Assembly (NCBI GenBank): GCA_001586965.3
Contig: LUCW03000527.1
Coordinates: 17,501 to 70,000 of the forward strand
Length of the DNA: 52,500 nucleotides
From: Sphaeroforma sirkka
Lineage: Eukaryota; Opisthokonta; Ichthyosporea; Ichthyophonida
Reading direction: 5' to 3'
Shown here: positions 30,521 to 45,126 of the stretch, one piece after another
How positions within the stretch are numbered: position 1 is the stretch's first letter
Layout of the letters: every line of letters starts with the position of its first letter
Position numbers and translations under genes: made by a program
The notes under the pieces: model-generated
Database searches by the model: none
Told to the model about the DNA's origin: nothing
Seen by the model: the letters and a program-made list of their open reading frames with translations, nothing else

Positions 30521-33500
30521 TCAACTTTTTGCGGCCTCCTTAACTACAGATGGAACAGAAACCTCTTTGACTGCGTTTGTTCTAGCTTCGGGGTTGGTAT
30601 CAATTCTTAAGCGCTCATGTGGGATATTAAGTGCTTCGATAGCAACCACGCATGCGGCATGTTCTGCATCCTTTTTGTTTGAGCTGAAGCGCAGCGAGGT
30701 GTACTTTTTACCTGTCCATGCAAGTGGAATATGGGAAATAAGCCAAAGCACACAATTGAAAAATAGATTGAGAAGATACGGTATTCCTTCTAGAGTCTAG
30801 ATAATAAACCACGCCGTAACACAATATCACCACAAATGCATATGAATATCGAGAACACAACAGATTTCATGGTTGTGCATTATTTCTTCCTTGCTTGCTG
30901 ATATATACACGAGAATAAAGAAGCTGTTGCACGCGTGAAGCAGTAGAGTAGTAATGTTTTTGGAAACGGTCGAACTCGTTAGATGCGAAGAACAACATAC
31001 CATCCACGGTTACAACCGACTGGAAGCCACGTTTTCCCTCTTGCTCTACATGTGTTATAGCAATAGGCGCAAGCTGATTATTTCGCAGCCATTCAGTCAC
31101 CACCTGGAGTTGAATAAGTGTGTTAGTTGCACACTAGAACCATACGCCTGAGGTTGGCTGTGACGATAGTTACTCATATAAAGGAACAAGATACGCCCGT
31201 AGAAGCCATTTATAAATTTGCGATAACATTTATACGAGTAATGGCTGAAAAAGCATACACCTAATTTTGTGTAAGGGTTCGTCATCAGCTCAAAAACAGT
31301 ACATTCATACAATACAGTGTAGACAGTATATAGAGCTTCATCCATCCGTTTGGCCCTCGTTCAGTCTGTGGTATCTCCGTATTCTAGCATCATAGCGCGG
31401 AGTGTAACACTGTGCAACCCCACAGATGTATATATACGTAAATACCATAAAGCCTCAACCCTAAACCCTAAACCGTTCGTCATTTGAAAAACCACATACC
31501 AATTTCGGACGGAGATTCTTAGCCCACTCCTTCCGCACATAGCAATCTTCGCTTGCGATGATGCCCTCCTTAAGTTTCTTAGCCTTGTGTTCCTGTACAT
31601 CCTCGGCACTCAATGCCAAGGGCCGTTTCCTGCTTATCTTGGCCAGTTTGTGTGCAGGTATGGATTTGTAGAGAGCTTCGCAGCCAAGCACCGTGCAGAT
31701 TTCCTGGTAGCCTCGTGCGGCCGACACACCTCTGGCACTATATATAGGAATTGAATCCAACAGATGCTTAGTGAGATACTCGAACAAAATAAATACCACC
31801 CAGAGTATCTATGTGTGCGTCTATGTGTGCGTTATCGGTGCTCGGTAAGACCTCCATGATGTGGAAGTGTCGTCCTTCATTCAATAATAAATGGATCCGC
31901 ACAGGGCCTAGTGTACAGCTCTCTACCCAACAATACCTGTGAGTCCTTTTAATTGTACCAAAACTGAACGATAGATCCATCCTACAAGCAAAGTGTCTAC
32001 CAACAACAACATACACATTTTATAATACTACGCATGCAATATGATAATAATTTTCTGGGATGAAATGAATTCACGGATATCATCCTTTGCGGGTGATGTA
32101 TATACTGAATGAAAACAGTTCAAATTGCATCATTACCTCTCTGGATCTTTGTCAAAGTGGAGTAGATTCATCACATTCCACTTGGCATTCTCAAACACAT
32201 GTCCGTGTTCCATCGCGATCTTTAGATACTGCTCCGATAGTTCCCGTTTGCAAACGTGTTTTGCCTGTGATTTAAATTAACGAAAGTGCACGGATTTAGA
32301 TTAAAATCGAATGGTTCGATAGCTTACACATGTGTGTGAATACATGCTTATTACTCGCCACCGTCGTGTATATCCTTATACACATCAAACCTTGAATATA
32401 GGAGCGCAGGCAGTGCGTATGATTCTCCCTGCGGGGCAGCTCGGTGTGTGCGAACGTAATTAACTGATTAAACATAAACCAGAGTAGTGCTTGGCCTGGT
32501 TGAAAGCTTACCAATGTTTGGTGTATAGTACCTTGTGTGATTCGTGTGCAGATGATGCGCACGCCAGAGCGGAATCTAACCAGGACTATCAAAGGAGCTT
32601 ACAGCGAGATCAAATTCTGAACATATAATGCTCATCACTAGCACAACGGTGTGCAGTGAATGGTTAACAAAGTATTTGTTCGCAAATTATGATCGGTCAG
32701 CACCTTACCAACTTAAAAATTATAACTACATGCACCACGCATATGTTCACGCCGGACTGTGTCATATTTATATGATGCCGTTTCAGAAATCTTAGTGTCT
32801 ATGCGCAGTACTCCATCCAACGCATACTTAGATATAAAAACGCATATATAGACTTAGATATAAACGCATATATATAGACTTAGATATAAACGCATATATA
32901 TAGACTTATATATAAACACACATATATAGACTTAGATATAAACGCACATATATAGAGCCTAGTAAACGTACACCTACCTGCCCATCCTTGAAAAGCGCCG
33001 GGTTCCATTGGGCGGCGCGTGCCATCATAATCGAATTACAGCCACTCGCCTCACGGAAGTTAGCTAAATGCGGACTGTTGTGGACATAATCGAGAGACCC
33101 GCCGTTGGCTATGATGGGAAAGTCACTGTCAATAGCGGCACGTACCGCTTTGATATGTTCGTAATTTGCCTGAGAGGTATGGTCGGTGCAAGATAGTTTT
33201 TTTTTAGTATGCTTTCAGGTGTATCCTACTGGAAACCGTTTAAAATATCATTGCCGTCACAGTGGCGAACGAACTCGACTTAAAGGGTGTATAGAAGTAT
33301 ATAGCTATGTAATAAAAAAATAATTCAGTAGACATTTTCTCATCCCGGGACTGTAAAAGAGATGGAGGCGGAGCTCAGTTTACAGCAAAATTATAAACAT
33401 TCCGAATAAGTTGCAAAAGCAAAAAAACATAAACAACTGGAGAATAAAACAAGGCACGAAAGTGCGATAGACATTACATATTACTAATGATGTGTATCAC

Positions 33501-33631
33501 CATCACCCAGTAAGGAAAAACGAGCACGTTATGGTTCGAATGAATACGAGACGATTTCCTTGCTTACATGTATGTACACATGAATGAATTGATATATGCC
33601 TTTACAGACATAAGCGCTTATAGTCCTATAC

Positions 33632-33678
<47 letters not shown>

Positions 33679-36600
33679 TGTATATATATACATACCATTT
33701 GAACATATATTTATCAAACTAAGTGTAAAACTACCATCCGAAAAGTACAATAATTCTTAAGCTCGTAACAAGACAGGTGATGAACAGTCTGAGTGGTTTA
33801 CGCTATCTAATCTGCACTCCATATACACACCCCTGGATGTATGATTTGGTATGTACACAGATTAATAGATCGGTAGAAGTGAGGATGTATGCATATATTT
33901 ATATACAGCATAGTACTAGTCGCTCATACAAGAAGAGTCATACCTGTTCACGCGGTCGTTGCGGTATTCTACGTCCGTGGATGCCCACGGCTGCAACGCC
34001 TGTGGCCTCGATGACCTTCACGAGTTCCACCGTCTGCTCAACTGTGTCCAGGATACGGATCTTGCAGGTCACGGGCACACTCACCGCGGCTACAAGACTG
34101 TTCAGATAGAGATATGCATATGACTGAATTCATTGTATGTGATGGTGGTGTAAAGCGGTTCATATACTGAAACTTCGAGTAGTTTAATGAGTGACTGCAT
34201 AGCATTATAACCGGTGACGTTCGGAGGATGAGCTCACGCGCGGTAAACTGTGCGCATTGAATTCCCAAGTGCTGGCGATAAAAGTATCACTTGACAAGTG
34301 AGTGGCTCCGGGAAACTAACAATAAGTTCAACAGTTTCTTCCTTCACCCATGTGGTGGCATGTATATGGTGGAACATCGTTCTAAGCTTTCTCCGGCAAT
34401 AACTCGGTACGAGATGACCTACGGTGCGAGCAATGTTGCCTGAGATCATAGCATACTAGATCATTACCACCCATATACATGTGTTACACTAATACTACAG
34501 CTAAGCACATTTCACACACAGCTGTCCACACACCTGGTGAGCAGCTCTTTGATTGTGTCTGGCTTAGAGAGAAGCGCAGCGCCCATGCCGCCCAGTACAG
34601 AGTAGGGTTTGGGGCAGCCCATATTCACATCCACACCCGCAATGTCATTCTGCATCATGATAGCTACTTTGACCTGATTTTGACGGGTTGGTGTGGAAGA
34701 AAAACATATAATATGTATATGTTAATATGCGTTATTAATTGTCTGTGTGCATATATAGCTGCGTATGTGTGTTGAGACAAGTCAGTGGGCAGCACGATGT
34801 AGTGTGGAATACGCAGTTGCATGCAAGAGAGCCATACATGCACCTTTTTTGGGTATGGAAGTAACATGTGTATACATAATTGTGTGCGACAATGTATTCC
34901 GTAATATAGACTGTCAGGTCATCGTTCAACCTCAAGGCTGGGAGACTGTGTGGTAGGAGGTGTTTGGAGACACGCATTAATTCTCAGCATGCCCCACATC
35001 AAACTTGCGGATCAAGAAGCATCTACCAGAGCAGAACACACTGATTGGCTGTAAGAACTGGAGAGTTGTATGTATATACCGTCTGTATATGTACCATGCG
35101 GCCAGTATGTTTAAAACAGCTACTCGGAAGTGCACACATCCAGACTTCACACCGCTACATCACAGCCAGCAACAGAGCGCTTGCTGGGGTACGCCCCACT
35201 GTCAGCTAACGTTCCGACACGACGTCCCACTAGAGACACCACACAGCCACATCACTCAAAGCAACACAAACGCTTAAACAGTTACGGGGTGGTGTATATG
35301 ACCATCCACCGAGCTCATTCATTGGCATGCCCACTCTGAACAAACTTCTTCGTGCTTTCATATTAAAACATACTCACAGAAGAAGAAAAAGACTCCCTTC
35401 CCACCCCCCTCCAGTCCCCTTGGTCCCATTACATTATGCATCGCTACAATCCGGTCGCAACATCACACGCACAGACCAGGTTGGTCATACAATAGCCATG
35501 GACCTTAGGTACAGGCAAACAGAAGACAACACGCAGCCAAGAGCTTACGCATCGAGAACGTGCGCGCAGTTGCCAACTACATCACACGGTTTACTGAAAG
35601 CCCAGATATATACATGGTATATGTAGCCTAGGTATATACATGGTACGTGTAGCCTAGGTATATACATGGTACATGTAGTCTAGGTATATACATGGTACGT
35701 GTAGCCTAGGTATATATATGGTACGTGTAGCCTAGGTATATACATGGTACGTGTAGTCTCGGTATATACATGGTACGTGTAGCCTAGGTGTATACATGGT
35801 ACGTGTAGCCTAGGTATATACATGGTACGTGTAGCCTAGGTATATACATGGCACGTGTAGCGTCGGTATATACATGGTACGTGTAGCCTAGGTATATACA
35901 TGGTACGTGTTGCTCAGAATCTCCCACTGTGCTATGCTACTAAGGGCGAGGCAATAATATCATCGCTTTCAAAGGCACAACAAAATGTATCTCTCTCTCA
36001 CACACACACACACACACACTCACTCACAAACACCCACACAACACAAGAATGCCAAACTAGCTCCAGCAATCCCTACACCCATTCGCATGCATGCACGTAC
36101 CGCTCGGTCAGCGTTGGCTGTGCCCAGCTGCAGGATCACAGCCTTCTTCTCCTCCGCACACGTGCTGAAGATAACACTGTCTGTGCCCGGCATGACATAC
36201 TCCACGGTGTCAAACTCGGCATTCACCTTGCGCATGCACAGAACCAGGCTGTGGTCAATGAGCTCTTCCGAGTACACGAGATGGGCACCTTGACGCAGAC
36301 ACAGCAGGCGCAACGGGAGCGTCCCGGCTCTGCAGGTGAGTGTGAAGTGAAGGGTTGATTATGCTGCCCAGTGCTATCGTGTGTTGTGAGGAGTGTACAC
36401 AGGTGTGTGGCCGTACTGTGCTACTGAATAGGGGTGTGGTACTGTATAGGGTACTGTTGTACTGTATAGGGCCCTTATAGGTTCAGGGCAAGGTTGTTCA
36501 GGGCTTCAGTGGCGTATGCACAGGTATGTGAGAAGGTCGATCGTTCCAGCAGACTGTTATAAAGAACATTTGTGGGGTTTAGAGTAATGGCGGGGAGCAG

Positions 36601-37110
36601 ACATATCTGCCTTGTTTACATCACGGACCAGTACACAGCCTACAGATACAGGTAGGACGAGGTTTTTAGATCACCGTGTACATGGTACACCCCTAACGTA
36701 TACAATCAGAGGAAGCTTATATTACATTATTCTAAGATGGAATCAAATTAGTACATTGACAGAGGCAGATGCAGTTATACAATGCAGAACGACAAGAACA
36801 CACGCAGCATCAGGCGTCAATGCAACACACGTCAATACTCCTAAGACCCATTTGTCATATACTCAAAATCAAGTACCCACCTCACCATTGGCGCCAAACA
36901 GTTCACATTGCGGTACATATGGCGGAACGTGCGTTGTAAAGCTATCCCAGGCATCATCTTATTCGCACAGCTATTGGTATCTGCTTTCGTGTCGTTTGTA
37001 TCTTCGATATTGTGTCTGTGTGAGAGCCTCGTGTCGGCTGAGGTGTTGTCTGTTGATGCCGCAACAACTACGCCTTCTGGCTGGGTCGACTCGGGAGTGG
37101 AAGTGGCCAT
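30521..37110 (-). CDS. DUS2: tRNA-dihydrouridine(20) synthase, DUS2-like, with C-terminal dsRNA-binding domain
   Basis: Nine exons: 37110-36881, 36329-36101, 34673-34534, 34097-33944, 33169-32978, 32264-32137, 31737-31500, 31103-31001, 30711-30521; every junction is GT-AG with matching phase; 534 aa. Dus landmarks: LAPMVRAGTLPLRLL, YSEELID, DVNMGCPKPYSVLGGMGAALL (catalytic Cys173), PVTCKIRIL, GVAAVGIHGR, FPIIANGG, MMARAAQWNP. A helical linker (ARGYQEICTVLG) and a dsRBD follow (VVTEWLRNNQLAP, GFQSVVTVDGKKYTSLRF, NKKDAEHAACVVAIEAL), split by the last intron. The family reduces U20 in the tRNA D-loop with FMN/NADPH; the dsRBD binds tRNA. Relative to human DUS2 the N-terminus carries about 55 extra Ser/Thr/Asp-rich residues. 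ATG at 37110 is the first ATG in the open frame. It is head to head with the next plus-strand gene (763 bp). Confidence 0.95.
31457..31474. repeat. Interstitial telomere-like motif
   Basis: AACCCTAAACCCTAAACC, about two and a half units of the TTTAGGG-type repeat, in the DUS2 intron between exons 7 and 8, 26 bp past the exon 7 donor. It is too short to show telomere origin. Confidence 0.6.
32826..32965. repeat. Minisatellite, about 28-bp unit x 5
   Basis: Units of CTTAGATATAAACGCATATA plus TATAGA, with small variants (AAAAACGC, TTATATATAAACACAC). The array ends 13 bp before the splice donor of DUS2 exon 5, inside the intron. Confidence 0.85.
35607..35911. repeat. Minisatellite, 26-bp unit x about 12
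   Basis: The unit is GTATATACATGGTACGTG followed by TAGCCTAG, repeated about twelve times with single-base variants (GTAGTCTAG, GTAGTCTCG, GGCACGTG). Each unit holds a TACGTG/CACGTG-like core. It lies in the 1.4-kb DUS2 intron 2. Confidence 0.92.
35993..36024. repeat. (CA)n microsatellite
   Basis: TCTCTCACACACACACACAC followed by CACTCACTCACA in DUS2 intron 2, about 80 bp past the splice donor of exon 2. Confidence 0.85.
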
Positions 37111-37748
37111 CTGCTTGGAGAGTGTCTTGTCCGTATGCAGCTTTATCTGCGAATGTTGATGTGTGCTGTTTGCCAATGCAATGCCTGTGGTTCATGTACG
37201 TGCAGGTTGTGATTTCTAATATGTAGCCTAAACGGTATAGAAATTTAAAAAATGTTCGTACAATACAACAAACACGTGAAAATCAATGACGCTCCAAAAT
37301 CACTGATCTCCTGTGATTAGGATAACGGGCCAAGATATCATAGTGTAGTATTTAGAAGGCTATGAAGATATCGCTGGTTCAAAACGCGCTACTACGCAAC
37401 CCAGCCGTGTTTTATTCATTAGATATTATTGTTGTACGTAGTATGGATGAGAACAGATGTCCCTGACAGTCCATGTAACATTCGAACGTGATAGGATATA
37501 AACCACTACACAACAGCCAATTAAACTAGTTCGTTATTATAGTATTTTGATTGAGAGCGCCTGTAGAGTGCTTTGGATGTGTCTGACTATCTCATGCAAC
37601 CTTCAGACGTGGTAGGGTATATTACGCCGCACATCGTACATGTCGAGGTTGGTCTTTATCGTTCTTTAACAGACCATGACTATATCATATGGGACATATT
37701 CTCGCCTATACTAGTCAATGACTGTATACCAGAAGTGTAAGTCATCGC

Positions 37749-37803
<55 letters not shown>

Positions 37804-37872
37804 TATAAAGATACATTAATACACTCATACACATATACATTTGCACATAAAAACACTCACATACATAATACT
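37111..37872. other. Divergent upstream region of DUS2 and the next gene
   Basis: 762 bp between divergent start codons. It holds a (TA)n array at 37752-37802 close to the plus-strand ATG. GTAGAGTGC-type unique sequence otherwise; no clear TATA box distinct from the microsatellite. Confidence 0.4.
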
Positions 37873-39205
<1,333 letters not shown>

Positions 39206-39396
39206 TGATGCTTGTAGCGAAATGTAGTAGCGTATGTGCAGTTATCATGTCTAGAAGTATGGAACAGTCTGTATGAACACCCTGGCTATATGTGTAGCAA
39301 TGAGTATTATATAATATATGCTTTCCACTTCTATTGGAAGGTGGCGCCAGTGTACCTGCACACATCCGCACTGCGTCGAGCTCAATGAACCTTACT

Positions 39397-39408
<12 letters not shown>

Positions 39409-39466
<58 letters not shown>
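39409..39466. repeat. (TA)n microsatellite
   Basis: CACACACACATACA leads into about 56 bp of TA. It lies between the 39016 exon and the RPP29 exons. A further (TA)n at 40677-40703 sits nearer RPP29. Confidence 0.9.
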
Positions 39467-39468
<2 letters not shown>

Positions 39469-40671
39469 CAAATAACTTTCGGAAATCTCACGACAGCTTG
39501 TAGTCTCTTATACAAGCCACCTTTTCGGGCTTCAGTCTCAAGCCTTAGCAGCCGTACCTATTTGCAGTACACAGATATCCATTCGGCCCATGTTGAAGGC
39601 AAAATCGCGCAGCGCTAGCTAGAACGACTAGCAATAAACAATCATTCGTACGCAGCCACAGTGCAGATATATAGACACTAGCAGACGTGCTTATATCGAT
39701 ACAGGCAAACGCGACTGTATCAATTCGGGGTCAAATATCGTGTAATGGAAATGATGTGAACTTTGTTTTCTGCTCTTGCTCCATATATCGGCCTTGTCTT
39801 AGTCGTCCAATCATCACTTTATGTGGAGACGACCAGTAGTGGTTGGCGTGGTTGTTAACGCCTAGCAAACCCAGCTAGTCACCAGCTTGTACACGCTTTA
39901 ACGTATCACTTATATAGTCTCTATAATCGCATCATAAACGGATACCTCCTTCCAACGCGAGACTCCCAGTCTCGTATATACCAGCCACTTGTCCCAGGAA
40001 TTTGTATGCGCCACTAGCTTTGTATCGCACCACTCGGTATTGTACAAAAGCAGATAGAGACACGACCAGTGGTGTATTGACGTAGTACTGCATTCCCAGT
40101 CGAACTCATTTGTGAAAACCTCGACATACATTCACTCAGAAATTACCGGACCAAAGTTGAGGGTAAAGTGCTGCTGTTAGAAGCACAGCTGACAATCCCC
40201 AAGAGACTTCACAAGCATCATCAGGTTCGTTCAATTCAGTATATTGTATGAGTAACACTCTCATCTGATCCGCTCGAGTAGTGAAAGCTCGGCACTGTGT
40301 GTGTATATTTATATTATATACATATATATTCATAATTTATATATGAACGTTGCATCGACAAGATTTGTATTCCAACTAAGCTTAGCATATTTTATGTGCA
40401 AATTAGAAAACAAATAGTGTGCCACCTGTGTATCATCCTTTACATATTCGAGAACTCCCGTAGTTGTAGGTAGGTAGTAGGTAGACAACGTGCAGAGGGG
40501 CGTGTATCGATATTTAGTCGACCTGTGTAGTCTGTTCTGGTGGTTATTGTATTGTTAATCCGTTTGAGCTGATATGGCAGCTGTCCCTCGTTCTGCAAGT
40601 GTGAGCGTAAGTCCGTTCGCTGATAAATAAATCGAAATAAATTCGATCGCCTGTTCGATTGAGAGGCACCC

Positions 40672-40708
<37 letters not shown>

Positions 40709-40917
40709 AACAATAAAATTGATGGTCAGTTGTACATACATTTTGATTCTGATCAAAGACTGCGTTGCATTTATGAAACACATTCATGTGGGTAAGACAC
40801 TGAGCAAAGAAAGTGAGCGCCATTGGGCTTCTTGTTGTATTTTTTTGTAATTGGGTCTAGAGTTTTAGCGATATATGCACTGTGTCTTACTGAATGAATT
40901 TTCTATACCACCCTCAG

Positions 40918-42640
40918 CTTATAGGCCGAGGTGAGATGACGCGTAAGGACTTCTTTGCTTTGCCCGACCATAAGAACATCACATATGAGAAAGCTATGCC
41001 TGGTCATGCGATGTGGCTCGAATATGTTTCGCATCTCTGGAGTACCCTGCCCGGGTATGTTTAAAGCCTTATACTAGACGGACCGTTTCATTACATAGAC
41101 TCACTACAGTCCTTCATTTCCATCGGTGAATGTATGTAATAGTACAAGAAGCACTTGTATACGGTTGGATGGCTCTGTTGTTGGTTTCTTTCGGCAGAAT
41201 TGCGCAGAGTTCACTCAAAATGGGGAGCATGATTGGGATCTTTTATCCGTCTAGCCAACACGATTTGTGCAGGTTATTTTGCTCACATCACTCGTTGCTA
41301 TATATGGAATAGAAACTGATTGCCTTACAGCTGATGATAGCGCCCAGCTAGTCCACTGTACCGGTTTGTCTTAGCGTGTTGGCCTGATTGAATGCAGTCG
41401 ATATTCTATATTGACGAGTATAGAATTTATTATACTATGGTTGCATTGCTTTCGAACACATATAGTGCACTCCGACACCGTTTGCACGATTTCAATTCGA
41501 TGTCGAAGCAATGGCGTACAACCTGTTGTAAACAGTACGAGATTCATAAACGATGATAACCCTTCATCTCAAGCAGTGTTGCAGGCTTGATTGGACCAGA
41601 TACGTCATACGTATATATATTGACCCCTGTACTTCTCCTATGAGGACAGTGAGAGTAACAGTGCGCAGGCTCGTGCAGGTCTATTGGTATCCGTGGACAT
41701 GCACGGGTGTCTCATAACTGTGTCAAACTCACGGAATGCAAGCCTGGTCGGTGTTAGCGGTATTGTTCTGCAGGACTCTGTCAGGACTTTCACGATTGTC
41801 ACAAAGACGAATGCTATCAAAGGTGTGTGTGTGTGCCATAATATTGTAAAGCGTATTTCGCCCAGCCGAGTATTCAAAACAACCATAATATGTTGTACAC
41901 ATGGGTCAGCATCGCGGCACTGTTTCGGCCAATACTTCTTGTTCTGCCTTGGTTAGTTGGTTTATCGGATGGCGCAGCTTATACGAATCTCCGCATTGTT
42001 TGATTCGGCCGCACTTCCACTACCCTAACCCTCTGACGTGTAACTACAGTGTTGCCTAAGGATGGGGCCACTTTCACAACAAATGCGCACTCTGATGTAA
42101 TTGTGTGGCACGGGAATGGACTCATCGCCGAACGACTGACCAGGGCGAAGGCGAACCAGGTACACAGTGTACATGTCTAACAATTGGATTGCTGGTGAAG
42201 CTGTTTGTACCATAATCAGTGCAGTCATGGTTCCCCTATGCATTTGGCCTGATCTGATTGGTCGAAATGAGAACTTAAAGTGGTTTTATTGCTCACTATT
42301 ATCCTCAATCGCACGCAGGCTTCGATCAACGCGTGCAGTGTCACATTTCGGCGTTGTTTGTATCGTCTGATATCGACTCGTCACAGTGTGCCTTGGCTTC
42401 CACTTAGTGCAGACTTTGATCTTGTACCGGTATACAATTCCCTCGTACAGCACATGGCTAAGAAACGATTGCCTGCATTGTACACACAGCCATATTGTCG
42501 CACTCTATTTATAGCGTTTCTTATTTTTCTTGTTGCAGTTGGCGCATCACAACAAACACCATCGCGGGGGACCAAGGAACAAAACACCCAAAATTGAGAA
42601 AAAGGGCTCGTACGTTGCGACTGTCAGTATCGATAGGTAG
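40918..42640 (+). CDS. POP4: RNase P/MRP protein subunit Rpp29 (POP4), 5' end unresolved
   Basis: Four exons with matching phases: 40918-41054, 41650-41822, 42050-42159, 42539-42640 (TAG). The protein part shows a helical region before the barrel (GRGEMTRKDFFALPDH, YEKAMPGHAMWLEYVSHLW), then the Rpp29 Sm-like beta-barrel: GLLVSVDMHGCLITVSNSRN, LVGVSGIVLQDSVRTFTIVT, VLPKDGATFTTNAHSDVIVW, and a basic tail (HHNKHHRGGPRNKTPKIEKK). The pattern A-D-L-H-G...V-G-I-T-G-I...I-I-T matches the eukaryotic and archaeal family. Rpp29 binds RNase P/MRP RNA and helps tRNA 5' maturation and rRNA processing in the nucleus. The first exon begins in phase 0 and has no ATG at its start, so at least one upstream coding exon exists, perhaps the 37873-39205 pair. 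Expected length (about 200 aa) needs 20-50 more residues. Confidence 0.88.
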
Positions 42641-43204
42641 TTTGCAACTACAGCAGATGGTACATGTCCACACACTTGATAGCGCCGCAGAGAGATACCA
42701 TACATGATTTATCTGAAAGATGCCTGTGCTGTTACACTGAATCACTCTCGAGTAGCATACACGAACACGCCCAGTGCTACTGACTGACGACGGACAGTCC
42801 GTATCGACCACTGGGTGCGTATGCTAATGGTGTTGACGGGCTAGGGGTGGGGTAAGCGTATACGTACACTCTTGCTGATGACATTAAACACAGTCGTGGA
42901 AAGTCTTTGTTTGGAGCGTGTCTATCGCGACCGCCAGCATCAAGGCAAATGACTGCGCCCACACACGAAGGCTAAGTACTGGTAGCGCTATATATTGTCA
43001 CCCATGATATGCATACGTAGCAAAAGTTAACATAGTCGGCAATGGTTGAGCTCATATATGTATGGGTATACAGACCTTTTTATATATTGACAACCGGACC
43101 TGTTATTTAAAAGTCAGTAAGATATACTTAAGCTCATGTATATAGTATATATACACATTTATATATATATTAACACCGGGAACCATCATTGACGACCTAT
43201 CTAT

Positions 43205-43260
43205 GGTGCGTGGACGTCGCGACTGTCGGCATTGATGGGAGACAGATAGAAACTGCAGAT
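43205..43260 (+). repeat. Diverged copy of RPP29 last-exon sequence
   Basis: GTCGCGACTGTCGGCATTGA here resembles GTTGCGACTGTCAGTATCGA at 42613-42632, and both are followed some 25-40 bp later by (AACT)nCAGCAGATG-like or AAACTGCAGATGTATGT sequence. In translation ATVGIDG parallels ATVSIDR, the Rpp29 C-terminus. It is probably a degenerate segmental copy. Confidence 0.45.
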
Positions 43261-43676
43261 GTATGTGATACACCTATAGTACTTGACAGAGCTACAAACG
43301 GTTGCGATCGAGTGCCTATATGACCGGTCAGGGTCACGAGCATAATCCATTCATGACAAATGTATGTAGTAGTTGAACCCGTTGGTATCATTAAGGATCC
43401 AGTTGACTGGAAACACACAATAGCGTCAAATCTCACGAGACATGTTACAAGGCTTCCTGGCTACTTATTATGTGCACCTTATGGCTACTGGCTACGGGCG
43501 AGTGCACAGGGAAACCAGAATTTGAAACACTGAGATTGGGTTGGGTTTAAGTGGTGTTAGAAGCCAACTTCAGCCTGGGAGAAGGATAGAAGGGTCGCCT
43601 GAGCAATAACTAAGCGACACTCACAGCATTGTGTATCAGCCAGCAATCGGTATTGTCGGGTAGCAAGTGGTCTTGA

Positions 43677-43844
43677 CATTTTATCAAGGCAAATACATAC
43701 CATTGCGCTTCACACCCTTCGTTATTGTCTACCATTTTATCAAGGCAAATAAATACTATTGCGCTTCATATTCTTCTTTATTGTCTAACATTTCATCAAG
43801 GCAAATACATGCCATTGCGCTTCATACCCTTCTTTATTGTCGTT
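43677..43844. repeat. 56-bp tandem repeat x 3
   Basis: Each unit starts CATTTTATCAAGGCAAATAC and continues ATTGCGCTTCATACCCTTCT, TTATTGTC. The copies at 43677, 43733 and 43789 differ at a few positions. Confidence 0.9.
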
Positions 43845-45126
43845 CTGGTGAAATACTTGATACGCTTAAAGGAGTTGTCGAGCTTGGTTGTTTGCGGCAG
43901 TCGACAGAGATCGCTGAGGCCATCGGAGCGTTGACAACAAGGGAGCATGAGTCATGCTCATATCAATGCACAGTGATAGTGTATATTAAACAGACGACCA
44001 GTCGGTATAGCACGCACGTCCAATATATTGTCCCATGTGCGAGCAGCCGGCCCAAGCTCCACTTTCAGCGCTCATGAAATATCGCGTCTGTGAACAGGCC
44101 ACCATCTGAAGTGGTAGTTGGGGCCAGGACTTTATTGGACCAGGATAGCAGCTGTCGCTGGGCAATGGTCGCGGTGAAGGGGTAGCATGATTATTGGCTG
44201 TTATCACTTTCTGCCAAGCGTCTCTTATGTAGCGCTTAGCTGCACCGTTATACATTGGTACACAATCTATATGATCTAAAAATAGTCAACTATGTATGTA
44301 GGAGTATTAATTCATTTATTCACCGGCTGATCAGTAACGCTATCATCGGCCCTTACTTTGACTGCGTATTTGGCCGCTTCTCCGTCTCCGTATGCCCCAG
44401 TGATGTAAGGATTGAACCTACTGTTATATCGTATACTCAGTAGTCTGGATTCAGGCTTCTTGTGCTTGACGTGCTCTACGCGTATGCCACTGTCCAGGCG
44501 AGTATTTGGGCGGTACTCAGATAGTACTCTGCGATTTAGAACAATGTTGGAGCTTTTTCAGAGGGTGATTCATAGCATTCAGTGGGGAAGGCATACACTA
44601 GACAATCATCTACTGGTTAAGACCGGACAAATGATGTTAGATACACTGTGGGTGGTTGCTGTAGAACGGAATGATTTGCCGTGGGTCGAGTTATAAAAAT
44701 AAAAAATAAATACATTGGTCAAATCAGAGCAAACAAATTAGCGCACATTCAGAGATTCTTCACGGTAGGTCGGATAGTCAAACCTCCAGTGCCTATCCCG
44801 TTAATGTATCTACTGCATTCAAGAGTCGTCATGCGTGCGTTTGCCTGTGTGTGTAAAGAGACATGCGATAGAATAATACTTATCAGTTAGCAAAGGTTTA
44901 CTCAGACTTTTCCCCAGATGGCTTGCTCTGAGAACAAAGGCGAATACTCGGATACAGTTATGTGTCAATAGGTCGGTGTGCGTGCGTTCAGAAAAAGTAT
45001 CGTTTTGACATGCCAAATACTGTGAAAACACTTTAGATAACACTACAATCGACACTGTACCGCATGTGGTTATAGTTGAAATCAAGCATCTGCGAACGTC
45101 TCCGAGCGTCTGTTATGCGCTTGATA

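Noticed and set aside
31768-32016. Possible extra DUS2 exon (YCWVESCTLGPVRIHLL)
   Set aside because: It needs a poor GTCTTA donor; acceptor TATATAG at 31738 joins exon 6 to 7 directly and matches DUS2.
39910-40131. Minus-strand 73-codon frame with several Trp
   Set aside because: No homology that I recognise and no splice partner; left unannotated.
44412-44696. 94-codon plus-strand frame, helical (LELFQRVIHSIQWGRHTLDN)
   Set aside because: May be an exon of the gene ending at 45739, but no phase-consistent link was found.
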